A stretch of 64,000 nucleotides of DNA from Aedes albopictus (GCF_035046485.1 NC_085137.1:375224706-375288705), one strand, 5' to 3'; counted from the stretch's first letter, positions 46,044 through 59,109 are shown. A program made the numbers and translations. The notes: generated by a model from the sequence alone, not told the origin.

Positions 46044-49000
46044 TGGGTGTCCTTCCCCTAGCAAGCGTCGGTGACAGCAAGCATCATGACGAGGTGGGCA
46101 GTGTCATGCTACCTCATTGAAGAGTGGGGTTATTGCGGAGCAGTCGTCTGCATCTCGAGATCTCGTATTTTCATCAATATTAACTTCTTTTCTCGATCAG
46201 CCTAGATAGCTGTGTAGTGTCGGTAGCGATTGTCTCAATTGGCTAAGAATAATACTACGGACCGCCTGTTCCGGTGGTAAGAATCCTCCAACAGGTGACC
46301 CCAAATTCATGGTGTGATCCGGCTTTATGCTTACCGTGCCTAGGAATGAATGGCTAGGGGGGTCTAATAAAAACCTAACCGCTAACGGAGCCTGTGGAGT
46401 ACCAGGGCGCCCTCCACAGTATGTAGCCCTTACTGTGCTAACCGGAGCAATGGTGCAGTGGACCTTGTGTTTCTCCGAGACAATCAGCTGCCCTTCTTTA
46501 GTCTCACTTGAGGCTAAATAAGGGCGGGATTATGAAGATGTTGTTAATTAGTTTAAATTTTCACCTATATGGTTTCGCATTATGCGATTTACACAGTGTA
46601 TTTTGTGTATCCTCGCCTTTGGCGTTTTCCAATCGATACCGATTTGGTTTTATTGTTGCTGTTCTTTGTTGTGCTGTTGTTGCGAAGAGTTTAATCTTAC
46701 CTAGTTTGGGTAGTGGCTACGGTTAGGATAGCTCAGATCAATCTTCAGCATAAAAGAACAGCAACGATCAATCTTTGCAGACATATGCAAAATGGTACAG
46801 CCCAAGTGACCTTGGTACAAGAACCTTACTTTCGTAAGGGAAATTTCTATCTAGGAAACCTTGTGAACCCGGTTTTTGCTACTTTCAGTAAACATGAAAT
46901 GGCAAACTCGCGTGTCATGCCTCGAGCCTGTGTGCTTGTCAACAACGCAATAGTTACTACACTCATATCTGAACTAACCACCAGAGATGTATGTGCTATC
47001 ACAATTGATGTATCTGTTGGAAACCTCAACAGGAAATATGTCTATTGTTCGGTTTATTTACCGCATGATGAACCATCTCCTACGGATGCTTTCAAACAAG
47101 TCATCGCATACTGTACTTCAAAAGGCCTTCCGCTTATTGTTGGCAGTGATGCTAATGCTCACCATATCATCTGGGGCAGCTCAGACATTAACTTGAGAAC
47201 ATTTAAATGTTACTTCGCTAACATTGCGTTTCAGGAATCCTCGGTCAACAAACTGGGATCTTTATACTGATTTGGTTGGGACCAAATTTCATGGATACTC
47301 ACCATCCATTGACACTCCAAGTGATTTAGATGATGTCGTTGATACTACAACGACCTTCATCATGGAAGCTTTTGAAGAAGCATGCCCTCTACGGTCTGTG
47401 AAGATCACAAAAGGAACCCCTTGGTGGAACTCTGATCTGGCGAAACTCAGGAAACAATGTAGAAAGAGTTGGAACAGACGACGTTCGGCTGTTCAGGGGC
47501 TTTCAGGTCGGCTCGCAAGGCCTACAGGAAAGCTCTCCGGTCTGCTGAACGATCCGGCTGGAAAAACCTTTGTACAAATGTTTCCAGCTTGAGTGAAGTC
47601 AGTCGGTTAAACAAAATCCTTGCGAAATCTAAGGATTTCCGGGTGAACGAACTTCGTTTGCCAAATGGCGATCTGACTTCCTCTGATGAGGAAGTTCTGG
47701 AATGCTTATTCAGCACACACTTCCCTGGATGTGTGGATATTACATCTTCGGATGATCCTGATGTCTTTCTTGTAGTTATGATTCTTTAGCTTCGGCTCGG
47801 AGTATTGTAACTATAGAATCGATTGAGTGGGCTCTTAATAGCTTTACTCCTTTTGAATGTCCTGGGGCAGATGGGATTTATCCTATTTTGCTTCAGAAGG
47901 TATTTGAACATTTCAAACATGTTTTGAAAAAACTACTTGTTTGCAGTTTTGCTACAGGGTATATTCCCAAATCCTGGCGGGAAGTTTATTCCAAAAGTGG
48001 GTCGTGCGTCGTATGAAGAAGCAAAGAGTTTCAGACCTATCAGTTTGACCTCTTTTCTTCTGAAATGCTTAGAACGCATTGTGGATCATCATATCCGTGA
48101 TGTTCATCTGGCCAACGTGCCTCTTCATGTGAACCAACATGCCTACCAATCTGGTAAGTCCACTGTGACTCTTTTACACAAGGTTGTTTACGATATCGAG
48201 AAAGCATTCGCTCAAAAGCAATCTTGTCTGGGTGTTTTCTTAGATATCGAGGGTGCCTTTGACAACGTGCCTTTCGATGCCATATTGGAAGCCGCACGGA
48301 GTCATGGTATATCTCCAATGATTTCTCGACATTGCGACTAGCAGCGATTAGGAAATTGAGTTTTTGTGGATGCCCCCAAGGGGGAGTCTTATCACCGCTT
48401 TTGTGGAATCTCGTAGCAGATACGCTATTGAGGCAACTCAATAATAGCGGCTTTTCTACTTATGGTTTTGCCGACGACTACCTAACATTGTTAGTTGGTA
48501 TGTGCATCAGCACCCTTTTCGACCTGATGCAAAGCGCCCTTCAGGTAGTTGAGGGTTGGTGTCGCCAATATGGCCTTTCGGTTAATCCGAGTAAAACATC
48601 TATTGTTCTTTTTACGGAAAGGCGAAACCGTAATGACGTGCGACTTTTGCGTCTCTTTGATTCTGAAATCGATGTGACTGAACAGGTAAAGTACATTGGA
48701 GTCATTCTTGATTCCAAGCTTTCCTGGACACCTCACATTGAGTTCAGAATCAAGAAAGCTTGTATGGCCTTCGGGCAATGCCGGCGAACCTTTGGTACAA
48801 CTTGGGGTCTAAAACCCAAGTATATCAAATGGATTTACACAACTGTGGTTCGGCCAATATTGGCTTATGGATGTCTTGTGTGGTGGCAAAAGGGCGAAGT
48901 GAGAACGGTCCAATCAAAATTAGGCCATCTCCAAAGGATGTGCTTAATGGCGATGTCTGGAGCGTTCTCTTGAACTCCCACGGCAGCGCTCGAAGTTCTC

Positions 49001-50378
49001 TTAGACGTTGCCCCACTACACATTCATCTCAAACAAGAAGCACTTTCTTGCACTTACCGGTTACGGGTACTCGGTCTACTAGAGGGAACTCCTGTGAACC
49101 GCACATCAACACACAGCTCGTTGTTTTCACTTTTGGTGAATTGGGACAAAATTGTTCTTGCTCCAAGTGATCTTACAATTGCTTGTAATTTTCCGTATAG
49201 GACATTTTCCACGAAATTTCCTTCCCGGGAAGAGTGGACATCTGGATATCTGGAAAGAAGTATTTCAGACGGCATCGTATGTTATACTGGTGGCTCCCTT
49301 CTCGAAGGTCGAGCAGGTGCTGGTGTTTATTCTCGTGAGCTAAGGCTGTATCAGTCTTACTCACTTGGTAGACACTGCACCGTTTTTCAGGCCGAAATGT
49401 TTGCTCTTATGTGCGGAGTGCAATCAGCACTTCAGCAGCATGTAATGGGCAAAGTAATATACTTCTGTTCAGATAGCCAGGCTGCTATTAAAGCACTTCG
49501 GCCAACTCTAGGTCGAAGGTAGTCATCGCTTGTCGAACTCAAATCGAAGAGCTGAATTCAGCAAACGCTGTTCACCTTGTATGGGTACCTGGCCATTCTT
49601 CCTTCGCTGGAAATGAATTGGCTGATGAGTTAGCTCGCACTGGAGCATCACATGACCTCATTGGCCCTGAGCCAGCTATTCCGATATCGAAGTGTTGGGT
49701 AAAGCTTCAGATTCACACCTGGGCTGCCACTCAACACAGACAATACTGGAATAGTTTGGAGTCATGTCGTCAAACCAAATTGTATTGTACTGAGCCATCT
49801 CCAAGGGTGGCGAAGTATCTTACAAATCTGTCAAAGCAGAATTGCAGCATTCTGGTCAAAGCATTGACTGGCCACTGCCGACTCAGCTATCACATGGCGA
49901 ATATTCAGCAAGCTGATTCATTTGCATGTGATAGCTGTGAATCCGATTATGGAACTTCGTATCATTTGATATGTAATCATTTGATATGTAACTGTCCAGT
50001 TTTTGCGCAACTGCGTTTCCGAGTATTCGGAAAACACTTATTAAGTGAAACTGACTTCAGAAACCTGAATCTTCAGGATATTATGTTGTTCTTAACCCGC
50101 TGTGGTAAAGAGCTATAGGCTCTCTTTCGCTTTATGCGTTATTACAGTGCCCTTTTCAGGGCGCTGTTTGAACCCATTGTGGTACGCTTGTGCGTTAGTA
50201 CCCTCTTCCAGGGTATTTTTCCTATTTCCCTACCTGTCCCTATCCCCATCCAAATCCTTTTTCCTTCCTTTTCCCTCAGGTAGATGATGAAATAGGCTGT
50301 TATTTTGGCGATGGCACAAATGTCCCAAATGGAGGATAACGTGCCTCTGGAGCCGGCCTTCTGATACCTTCTGATACC
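46044..50378 (+). mobile_element. LOA/Lian-like non-LTR retrotransposon, nearly full length, defective
   Basis: Order on the plus strand: about 670-bp 5' region, endonuclease, reverse transcriptase, RNase H, about 260-bp 3' region and a tail of two CCTTCTGATA units. An RNase H after the RT in a LINE is typical of the I and LOA clades; Lian is the known Aedes member, and the call to that group is inference. The first 125 bp (46044-46168) are repeated at 50379-50503, directly after the tail. Multiple frameshifts make the copy inactive. Confidence 0.82.
46713..50118 (+). pseudogene. endonuclease-RT-RNase H polyprotein, broken
   Basis: Starts MATVRIAQINLQHKR (46713), an APE-type endonuclease with QEPYF, VGSDANAHHIIWGSSD near 47140. 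After about 47190 the C-terminal part of the endonuclease (with the expected SDH) is missing and the frame changes. RT segments follow in different frames: FRPISLTSFLLKCLERIVDHH near 48030, FLDIEGAFD near 48240, QGGVLSPLLWN near 48375 and FADD at 48467-48478. RNase H begins YTGGSLLEGRAGAG near 49283, where the first catalytic Asp is Gly (codon 49289-49291), continues with FCSDSQAAIKAL and ends with GHSSFAGNELADELAR near 49590-49635. A C-terminal cysteine region (CDSCESDYG) ends the reading at 50118. At least four frame changes are visible. Confidence 0.85.
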
Positions 50379-50590
50379 TGGGTGTCCTTCCCCTAGCAAG
50401 CGTCGGTGATAGCAAGCATCATGACGAGGTGGGCAGTGTCATGCTACCTCATTGAAGAGTGGAGCTATGGCGGAGCAGTCGCCTGCATCGCGAGATCTCG
50501 TATCCTGCCAAGTGATTCTACTGTGACAGTAGTTTGCTAAGATGGCTGGGAACGGATTGTTCCAGTGAGTTACGCAATATTCACAAACAC
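50379..50590 (+). mobile_element. 5' end fragment of a related Lian-like element
   Basis: 50379-50503 repeats 46044-46168 with few differences and identical length. Weaker similarity continues (gctaaga, then attgttccagtg against cctgttccggtg) before fading near 50580. It begins at the very base where the upstream element's tail ends. Confidence 0.75.
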
Positions 50591-50699
50591 AAGCTACCTT
50601 CACTACCATTTTCTAATTATGGGCAAATGTCCCTAGTAGAGAATAATGTACCACCTAAGGTCAGCTATTTTAAGATAATTACTTGGACAGATCTCTTAA

Positions 50700-51400
50700 G
50701 AAGTTTCTTCGGAAGATTACCCAGTTCTTTTTGAAAACCCTCCACGAGTTCATTTCGAGAATCGTACAGGAGATCTTGTAGATCGAATTCCTGGATAACT
50801 CCGCCGATGACATTTCGGAAGGAATCACAGATTAAACTCCTGAATATCTAACGAAACATCAGAAGTAATTCTTGGAGCAATTCCCACAAGTAATCCAAGA
50901 ATAAATCTCTAGAAACTCGCAGAAGGCGTTCGCGGAGAAATCCTTAGATTGAATTTCGGGCATCTCAGGAGGAATCCTCAGAAAGAATTCCTGGACGATT
51001 CCCAGAAATAGCTTCTGAAAGATACCTTAAAAGGAACATCTGATGGAATATCTGAAGGAATCTTTAGAAGAAGTTTGTCAAGCAATCCCCAGAATGACCT
51101 CCAAATAATGGATGATTTCCAAAAGAATCTCCGGAAAATTCCAAGGAAGAACTCTTGAAGGAATCCCAGACAAAACTGCTGGAAGATTCTGAGAAGAAGC
51201 CTCTTGAGAAACCTAGAAGAAACTACTGGGGTGATTCCCGTGATGTAATTTGTGAGTAATCCCTGCAAGGCATTCCTGGTGATTACGAAGTACAACTCCT
51301 GAAGTATTCGGATCTTTTGTAGAATTCATAGAAGGAGCTTCTGGTGGAGGGTTTCCAGGAGAAACTCCGGAAAGATCTACCGGAGAATTCTCAGTAAGAA
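50700..51400. repeat. degenerate GGAATTCC satellite
   Basis: About 0.7 kb of imperfect units (gaggaatcctcagaaagaat; ggaatctttagaagaag). No gene. Confidence 0.65.
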
Positions 51401-51725
51401 CAGCTGATAAGTAGTTACATATATGGAGTAGCTCATACCTCCCAAGAATGTGATATTTTGGAGAGTACGAACGCGATTTTAATTTGTCGGCTAAGCATAA
51501 AAATAATCTTAAAAATTTCCCAAAAGCTTGCAGCCTGGAGCATTCTTTGATAGTATAAAATCAAATGCTACAAAATTGTCACTCACACCCCTTTGCATCT
51601 GACCTCTCAACAAACATTTTTGCTGTATAAGAGTGGAAAAAAACACTCTCAAGCAAGCTTTAGCTTAAGAAACTGTTATTCAGCTAGTTCTGTTTCTTGG
51701 GCCCTAATTCATCTATTAAAATATA

Positions 51726-53543
51726 CAGAGGGTGACCAAAATGTTTGGGATAGGCAACTTTTTTTCTCTCACAAAAAAGTTCAACATGCTAGAGTAAAGT
51801 GGGGCAAAAGTTCGAGTGGGGCAAGAGTTTCTTTTGAAGTTTTTGAGCGAAATTCAAATTATTTCTCTCGGGTGTCCAGGTTGTTCGAAACCTTTTTGAA
51901 AAAGAGTCTTTCACTCCAAAAATTATGAAAATTGATCAATGTTTCGAAAAGTTATGACAAAATGTTGATTTTTGATCAAAAAAATGTAATTTGCGATGGT
52001 CCTTCCAACGCATGGATTGGAATTGTAATGAAATCGAACTCGGTCTTTTATTTTGGGGCGTAACTAGGTATATTTTGAAGATGCTTTAGCATGTATAACT
52101 TTTTGCAAAAAAGATTTGGAAATCATTTTTTATCCATAGTGGGGCAAAAGTTCGAAATGTGGGGCAAAAGTTCGAGTCATGTGGCAACTTCAGGTAAAAA
52201 CCTAAAATTGTGTAAAATGTACATATTATCTCTATAAATGATGGAATTAGTGAGAAAATGCGATCAAAGTTGAAAAAAATGTTATTTTATCTAAATTTGG
52301 CGGAAAACTACTAATTTTTGGTGTAGTAAATTTAACCCTGCCAAAAATCCAGATCGAACTTTAAAGTGTATTCCAGCTCCAACATCAAATATTAATTGGT
52401 TTCAATTATTTCTATTACCAAAGTGTCAAAATAGTGTGCTACGGTTAGCGAAATTCCAGAAACACTAGATTCGAACTTTTGCCCCAGTGGTGGGGCAAGA
52501 GTTCGAAAAAGACGTACGCATACAAAAGGTGTTGTAACTCAAAATTGAAAAGACATTTGGTGTAACTTTGTTCAGCAAAATTTTAGCTCATGGATGGTAG
52601 AATCACCACACGGTATTTATTTAGTTTTATTTGCTTCGATTTTTTCAAGAAAATTGAATTTTCAACTAGGGTCGAACTTTTGCCCCCCCTTACTCTATAA
52701 TTTTTCATTGAGTGCATAAAAAAATCTCAAATTGTGACTGTTTGTCAACCTATTATATGTGCATCATTGGTACAAATTTGGGCTCGATTGATTAATTTTT
52801 CGCGAAGTTAGAACCGTTCGGGTAAAACACTATTTTTTAGACAACTAATTTTTGAGCTGTCATATCTCGGAAGCGAGTGAACCGATTTGAATGAAATTTT
52901 GAACGTACATTAACAATATACAAATGCTCCACAAACTATTAAAACTTGGGTACTTTTTAAACGTTGAAAAGAGTCAACATGGATTGACACTTTTTGGATT
53001 TTTCTCGAAAAAATGTATTTTTTTTTACATCAATGTCAATAAATTTTAGTGTTGATATCCAAATATTTTCCACTTTTGTTCTCAAGTTATCTCTAATCAG
53101 ATATATTAGAGCCTATTTAGATTGAAGGAAGAACACATTTAGTCATTTTTGTGTGGTATTATGTATTTGACTTATTTTCCTCTTTATGGGTAAAAATTTC
53201 AACCCGGTATAACTTATAGAAAATATTACATTTTATAACGTCGTATTAAGTATCAATATATTATTGATAAACGTTAAAAAAATCATTCAATTCGGTTCAC
53301 TGGTTTCCGAGATATGACAGTTCAAAAATTAGTTATTTAAATGATAGTGTTTTACCCGAACGGTTCTTACCTCGCAAAAAATTAATCAATCGAGCCCAAA
53401 TTTGTACCAATGATGCACATATAATAGGTTGACAATCAGTCAAAATTTGAGATTTTTTGATGCACTCTGTGAAAAGTTACAGCATGTTGAATTTTTTGTG
53501 GGAGAAAAAAATTGCCTATCCCAAACATTTTGGCCATCCTCTG
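51726..53543. mobile_element. long palindromic TA element containing a second MITE
   Basis: Ends CAGAGGGTGACCAAAATG and, inverted, CAGAGGATGGCCAAAATG, with TA at 51724-51725 and 53544-53545. The arms match through 'gtttgggataggcaa', 'caacatgc' and, further in, 'gaaccgttcgggtaaaacac' against 'gtgttttacccgaacggttc'. Without the nested insert it is about 0.9 kb. No transposase. Mariner/Tc1-like by its TA duplication. Confidence 0.88.
51793..52695. mobile_element. nested TA MITE (TGGGGCAAAAGTTCGA type)
   Basis: Left GAGTAAAGTGGGGCAAAAG, right inverted GAGTAAGGGGGGGCAAAAG, TA at 51791-51792 and 52696-52697. The uninterrupted opposite arm of the host element (53450-53500) shows the empty site: 'caacatgctgtaacttttc' inverted there against 'caacatgc-ta-taatttttc' here. 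Internal copies of 'gtggggcaaaagttcga' occur at about 52140 and 52160. Confidence 0.9.
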
Positions 53544-53579
53544 TATTTACCCAAAAGAGAGGAAATATGTTGAGGATAG

Positions 53580-53830
53580 ATAGATGATAGATTTCCAAGA
53601 GAAACTTGTGAACGATTCCAAGGAGGAAGTACCCGTGTATTCCCAGAAGGAACGCCTGCAGGATTATTGGAAGGAATTCTTGGCGATCCACAGAAGAGAA
53701 GATTTCCAGATGGAGCACATGGCGGAATCCCAAGAAAGAAGTATGTAATGAAGAAATTTCTTGAGATTCTCGGGAAGAACTCCTGAAGGGTCGGATCGGA
53801 TCGGAGGATTTCTAGAAAAACTTCTGGAAA
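53580..53830. repeat. degenerate satellite
   Basis: Units such as 'attattggaaggaattcttg'. Same family. Confidence 0.55.
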
Positions 53831-55500
53831 ATTCAACCCAAGAATAGAACACAACTGAAGTTGTCCTTTCACAAAATACTAAAAAGAAACGTAAAACGAA
53901 TGGCTCGATTATAAAATTATACATATTGAGCATATTTGGCAACACTGCATGGGTATGAGCATAGATGGCAACTCATGATTGTTACGCCGTGATTGGTCGC
54001 AGCGAACGATTGTCGCTTTAGTTTGTGTCTTCTTCGCATTTCAACAAAAAAAATGTTTGGAAAACTCAATACACATTCTGTGATAACACAAAGAAAGGAT
54101 CGATGAAGAGAGCTCGAAAATATCAGTTAGGCCCAAATGAAAAATCAGTGTCGAATTGATCGAACAATCGATTTGATTTATCAGAATTAACGCGTACAAC
54201 CGATCTCTTTTCCATGCAAAAAAAAACCTAATAAAAGTAGTCATCACCACTCTAGGGAGCAAACGCCACTAATCCATTCCACTCAGAAATTTTAGTTCAT
54301 TCATCGCCACGAAGAACAAACAAAAACTCATACCATATGCAATCACACCAATAGACAACACAATACTCAACACTGTTCTTCACTTCTCTGCCCGGGACAA
54401 TAAAGGACTTGATCTGCGATCGCCTCATTGGGGTGATGCATTCACAGTAAGAGTAAACGCAATACTAAGCATCCCCGTACCTATTGTTTGCGTTTCCGCG
54501 GAATACTGGCATACTTGGCAACACTGCCGTAAAAATCAATCAAAAGTTATTTTTACAGGGATTTTCATACGGAGTTGAACCTTCGAATAAAAAAATAAAA
54601 ATACTGAAGTCTGAGCTACCAGTTGCGGACGGTGCGTAGTATCTCATATTATCTAATTCTAAAGGATATCATACTTCATATTTTATCATATTTCACATTT
54701 TCAGGTTCAGCTTCTGTGGGTCATTGCATGTAGTTATATCGAAATAACATTTTCAGCACTGTTGCTTATAAATACACCCATCAAATGTTTTCCTGATTAT
54801 ATTTTACGTCGATGTTGCCAAATGTACTAAACCTAAATGATAAAAAAAAACTTTTGGCCTGTTAATTAGATTTTATACTAAAGGTCGCACAAAATTAAGA
54901 TTTGTACAATAAATATTACATATTTGGCAGCACTTCCATTCAAATAATGTTAAAATATATGAAATTTGTTTAGAATTGATGATCTCAATAGATTTTTTTT
55001 TAGTTCAACACGTTATGCTAGTCCATTACCATAGACTCATAATTGATGAACTGGCAACACTGTCACATTTTGTTAATCCTTATTATACTTGATATATATA
55101 GTTCAAACCAGCACAAAACGTCTTTATATGGCATCGAACAATGTTTTTTTTTGCGAAATTTATAAACTGCACCCGATTTTATATGATATTTGAAAAAAAA
55201 TGAATATTTTTTCTTAAAAATGCTATATCTCAGGAACGACGCAAATTACCTTGGCGAGTTTAGCTTTTCCGATCGAAAAACGTCTGATAAACACGATGGA
55301 ATCAAAATTTTTAAAATCAAAATATACGTATTTTGAGAAAAAATGATTTTTAGTTTTAAAATTGAAAAATATGATATCTAGCAACACTGTATCAAAAAAA
55401 TAATATTTTTTCTGGATTCCCTGAACGATTTCCTTCAAAAAAGCCGAAGGTCGAAAATGTGTATGTGTAATCGTTTCAATGATAAAAATAAAAGAAAGAG
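53831..55500. other. unassigned AT-rich sequence
   Basis: Recurrent phrases such as 'ggcaacactg' (53939, 54519, 55051) suggest a diverged internal repeat; no gene recognised. Confidence 0.35.
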
Positions 55501-55686
55501 AGGATAATTTTCATATCGGCCAAAACGAGGGGTGCTGCCACGGGCCGAGGGGTGATCCGATCGGCACCAAAATTTGGATTTTTTCTTTTTCCATCTAAGC
55601 AAATGTTTCAACCAAATTTGGTTCAAATCCGTGATGGTCGCTCGCAAGTTTTCACATTTTCTCGGTCACCTCATATGGGATGACCC

Positions 55687-55800
55687 ATATGGAACTTTCT
55701 GGCTGCTTAAGAGGGTAACAATGGGCCTTACCGGAACTTGTGTCCGAAGTTCTAGCAAGGTTCATCATTAGCCTCTTAAGCAGCTAGAAAGTTCCATTCG
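55687..55800. repeat. stem-loop with about 24-bp arms
   Basis: 'ggaactttctggctgcttaa' at about 55690 pairs with 'ttaagcagctagaaagttcc' at about 55774, with one mismatch. It may be a small MITE. Confidence 0.75.
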
Positions 55801-55886
55801 GAACTTTATCTGAACTTCGCGGAACTTGAAAGTGCATTTTGCCATGGGAAGCGGAGCTTTTGGTTACTTGGGCTAATTGCTATCTA

Positions 55887-56046
55887 GGGAAGGTTCATTT
55901 ATTACGTCCATCGTTTATCGGGATTTCTAGACCCTCCCTCCACCCTCTGTCACACTATTTCCCTATACCTTATACACGTACTGTCACACTTTCCTAGACC
56001 CCCACCCCTTCCCCCAAATGTTGGACGTAATTTTTGAATGTTCCCC
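55887..56046. mobile_element. 160-bp TA MITE
   Basis: Ends GGGAAGGTTCATTTATTACG and inverted GGGGAACATTCAAAAATTAC, continuing to GTCCA on both sides; TA at 55885-55886 and 56047-56048. Confidence 0.85.
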
Positions 56047-56212
56047 TAAAGGGCTAAAATCACGGTTTGTTACAACCCATGTTTTGACTATAACATTGTT
56101 GATAGTGCATCATTTTTTGTTTATTTCGCCGATGCAAAAAATGTATATTGAGACATTTGTGTTCAAAATTTAAGCCATTTCCCTTGCCTATTTCAAAAGT
56201 TACAGCACTGAC

Positions 56213-56273
56213 ATTTTTTTTTTTAGTTTTTATTTTTGTGTATTTTAACTTAGATGCTAATTCTACACTCACA
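56213..56273 (-). mobile_element. short poly(A) retroposon tail
   Basis: The minus strand reads 'gtagaattagcatctaagtt', 'aaaatacac', 'aataaaaac', then an A-run, matching the insert at 42583-42636. Target duplication only weakly suggested (ctgaca against atgaca). Confidence 0.6.
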
Positions 56274-56445
56274 ACAATGACAAACGAAATTAGGTGCTGT
56301 ACCAAATTCACTTTTATTATGTAATTCTGGTCGGGGTAGTTCTTGTGGAATATCCAAAAAAGTTTTCTCATTTCCTGTAAACGGTACTGAGTACTGAGTC
56401 CTATCGGGATTCTTGTTTTAATCCACAATATATGATTCAAGAATA

Positions 56446-57024
56446 CAGTATCGGACAATAAAAATGCACCAAAGCCGTTTTACCATACAAAATAGTCAAC
56501 TTTAGATTGTCATATTTCAGTTTTTTCTCAACCGATTGTTTTCATTTTTCTGTGACGAACTACAAAACATTTCAATTCTCAAAAACTATAGAAAAAGTTC
56601 GGCGATAACTATTCATACAAAAGTTACAGATAGGTTGAATTTTGACAATAAAAATGCACCAAGACAAAAAGTTGTATAGCAAAAATTACTTAAGTCATAT
56701 CAAGTTCGTCTCTTCAGCAAATGTATTCGTCATCACACAAGAAACATATTTGCCGAAGACAACAAAATGATATGACGTTACCATTTTTTGCTATGAAACT
56801 TTATGACTTGGTGCATTTTTATTCTCAAAATTCAACCTATCTGTAACTTTTGTATCAATAGAAATCACCGAAATTTTTCAATAGTTTTTTAAAATTGGTA
56901 TGTTTTGTAGTTCCTCACAGAAAAATGATAACAATCGGTTGAGAAATAACTGAGATATGGCAATCTAAAGTTGACTATTTAGTATGGGAAAACGGCTTTG
57001 GTGCATTTTTATTGTCTGATACTG
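56446..57024. mobile_element. fully palindromic TA MITE, 579 bp
   Basis: Ends CAGTATCGGACAATAAAAAT and inverted CAGTATCAGACAATAAAAAT with TA at 56444-56445 and 57025-57026. Complementarity extends through the arms (caaagccgtttt; caaccgattgtt; tacagataggttgaatttt). Pogo/Tc1-type by termini. Confidence 0.9.
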
Positions 57025-57118
57025 TACATATTTACTCATTTTTGACGTTTTTATTAACCGTAGTTGAAAATATATAATTTTTATTTTTTTTAGCTTTTTG
57101 TCTCGTCCCTAGCTTATA

Positions 57119-57503
57119 CAGTCGACTCTCCACATGTCGATGTTCTACATCTCGATATCTCTTCCTATCTCGATGGCTTGGTCGGTCCCTTCAATCTGCA
57201 TACATTTTACCTTTCTACATGTCGATATCTCCTTATCTCGATATCTCTCTATCTTGATGCGATCTCGTTCATTTTTGTTCTAGATTTTTTCTCCATATGT
57301 CGATATGCCCGTTTTTACAGGTTGCTGGATCTTGTTTCTCGGGTGCAAAACATTCTGGGAAGGCGAAGTGACATCTGTTTGTTGACGGTTTTTCCTAGAT
57401 ACGGGCGATTTCTCAATCTAGTGTGCATTACAAATTGGTTCTTGGATTCGATCTCTCCCTATCTCGATGGTCCCTTCAATATCGAGATGTAGAGAGTCAA
57501 CTG
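57119..57503. mobile_element. TA MITE, pogo/Tigger-like, 385 bp
   Basis: Ends CAGTCGACTCTCCACATGTC and inverted CAGTTGACTCTCTACATCTC, TA at 57117-57118 and 57504-57505. Internal 'tatctcgat' repeats. No coding capacity. Confidence 0.88.
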
Positions 57504-57505
57504 TA

Positions 57506-58265
57506 ACACATACTTTGAGCAATTTTTAGATTCATATTTTAAAATCATCACAATACTTATTTCAAATCATTCAATTGTAGGTAACAAATAATAAGTTGAA
57601 CGCTAAAAGCTGTGAAATTCACCCCAATATACAGTACACAAAATGGATTGTTTGCCTAATACCGCTCCAAACGAGTTCGACGTAGTCGAACAAGTTATCA
57701 TCGACAATGTGTATCTACCGCCAACTTGACAGAATTGGCAACTCCAGTCAATTTTTTATGACAACAAGTCAACATTATTGTCAGCCACTTATGTAACGGA
57801 GCACCCTCTGCGATGATAGGGTAGGTATTTATCAGAAGGGTTTTGTTTGTGCCGAAGCCGAGGAAGTTCGTCAAACTGGTTTGCTGTCAGGTTTTCGAAT
57901 CCCGAATGAAGAGATCCTGTTGACGGAAGCGTAGGTCGACACATCATTCTATCTAGTACCTAGGCAATAATGGTAGTCTGACTTGATGATTGATTGTTGA
58001 TTACGCTTCGTGTGCTACCACGGACGGCCACGGAAACCGAGGTGGAGAAGCAGATGCTAAACAGGTGGATGAATTAATCAGGCTTATGTATATGAATTCT
58101 CACGAATGTTCGTTATCAATAATGATGGATAAATGGATGGATGAATGGAATGAGGGGACCGTCAGGAAAGATAAAGAGAAAGCTTCCTCAACTACTCACG
58201 GGGTTCTGTCTTACAGTAGGAGATTTTTGCCTCTGTTCCTTTAATTCATCGGATCATACTTTCAC
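57506..58265. other. unassigned sequence
   Basis: No gene recognised; a frame at 57990-58244 has no identifiable domain. Confidence 0.35.
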
Positions 58266-59109
58266 CACAGACAAACAGCCGTCTCACCCTAACCACTTCC
58301 GATCGTTTCTCTTTTCATCGGACTATTCAAATATTCTGTAGTTCGAAAATCTCTCGCTCATGGCGCTCGCATCGTTCGCAGCGTAATTAGCATTGGGCGA
58401 TTATGCTTTTGTGACGATGATTTTAACCCTCTAATGGATACCTGGGGTCCATTGGACCCCAGAGCCTACCCAGAGCCACTTTGAAGTGGTCGCAAAAAAG
58501 TTTGGATTGACAAATCGGTCCCGTTTTCACAGTACCTTCAAACTACACCACGATGAGTTATTTGTGCAAAAATAACAAATATTTCAAGGCGTACTATAGA
58601 TTATTTTTTATGTCAAAGTTGAACCGGGCGATTTTGGTCCCCTGGGGTCCATTGGACCCCACGACACGAATGATTATATCTTGTGATTATCACTTCCTAG
58701 AATAATGCTGTCTTCGGCAAAATTGTTCAATAGACCAAGGGCAATCTTGTGACGAACAAATTGAATTGGAATTAGCCCAGTAAGTGGCGCTATTGTTTAT
58801 TCAAATTATGGATTGAAAGTTAAATTTAGCTTGAATATCTTGAGATTCGGAATGTATAGAAAGTTTGTGTCTTCGGCAAAAGTGTTCAATACATCAAGGA
58901 TTATTTGGTAACGAAAATTATTTTAAAGTTTTTCTGCAAAATGGCGCTAATTAGTTCGTATATGCCCAGCATCCTAGATTACCGAGTGGCAAGCGTCCTC
59001 AAATAAGTACGCTTCTTTTGAAGTGAATATCTTGAGAATAACACAATATAATTCTGTTCACAATACCAATACTTCCAATTAGGTGGATAATTTACTTCAG
59101 AATTGACTC

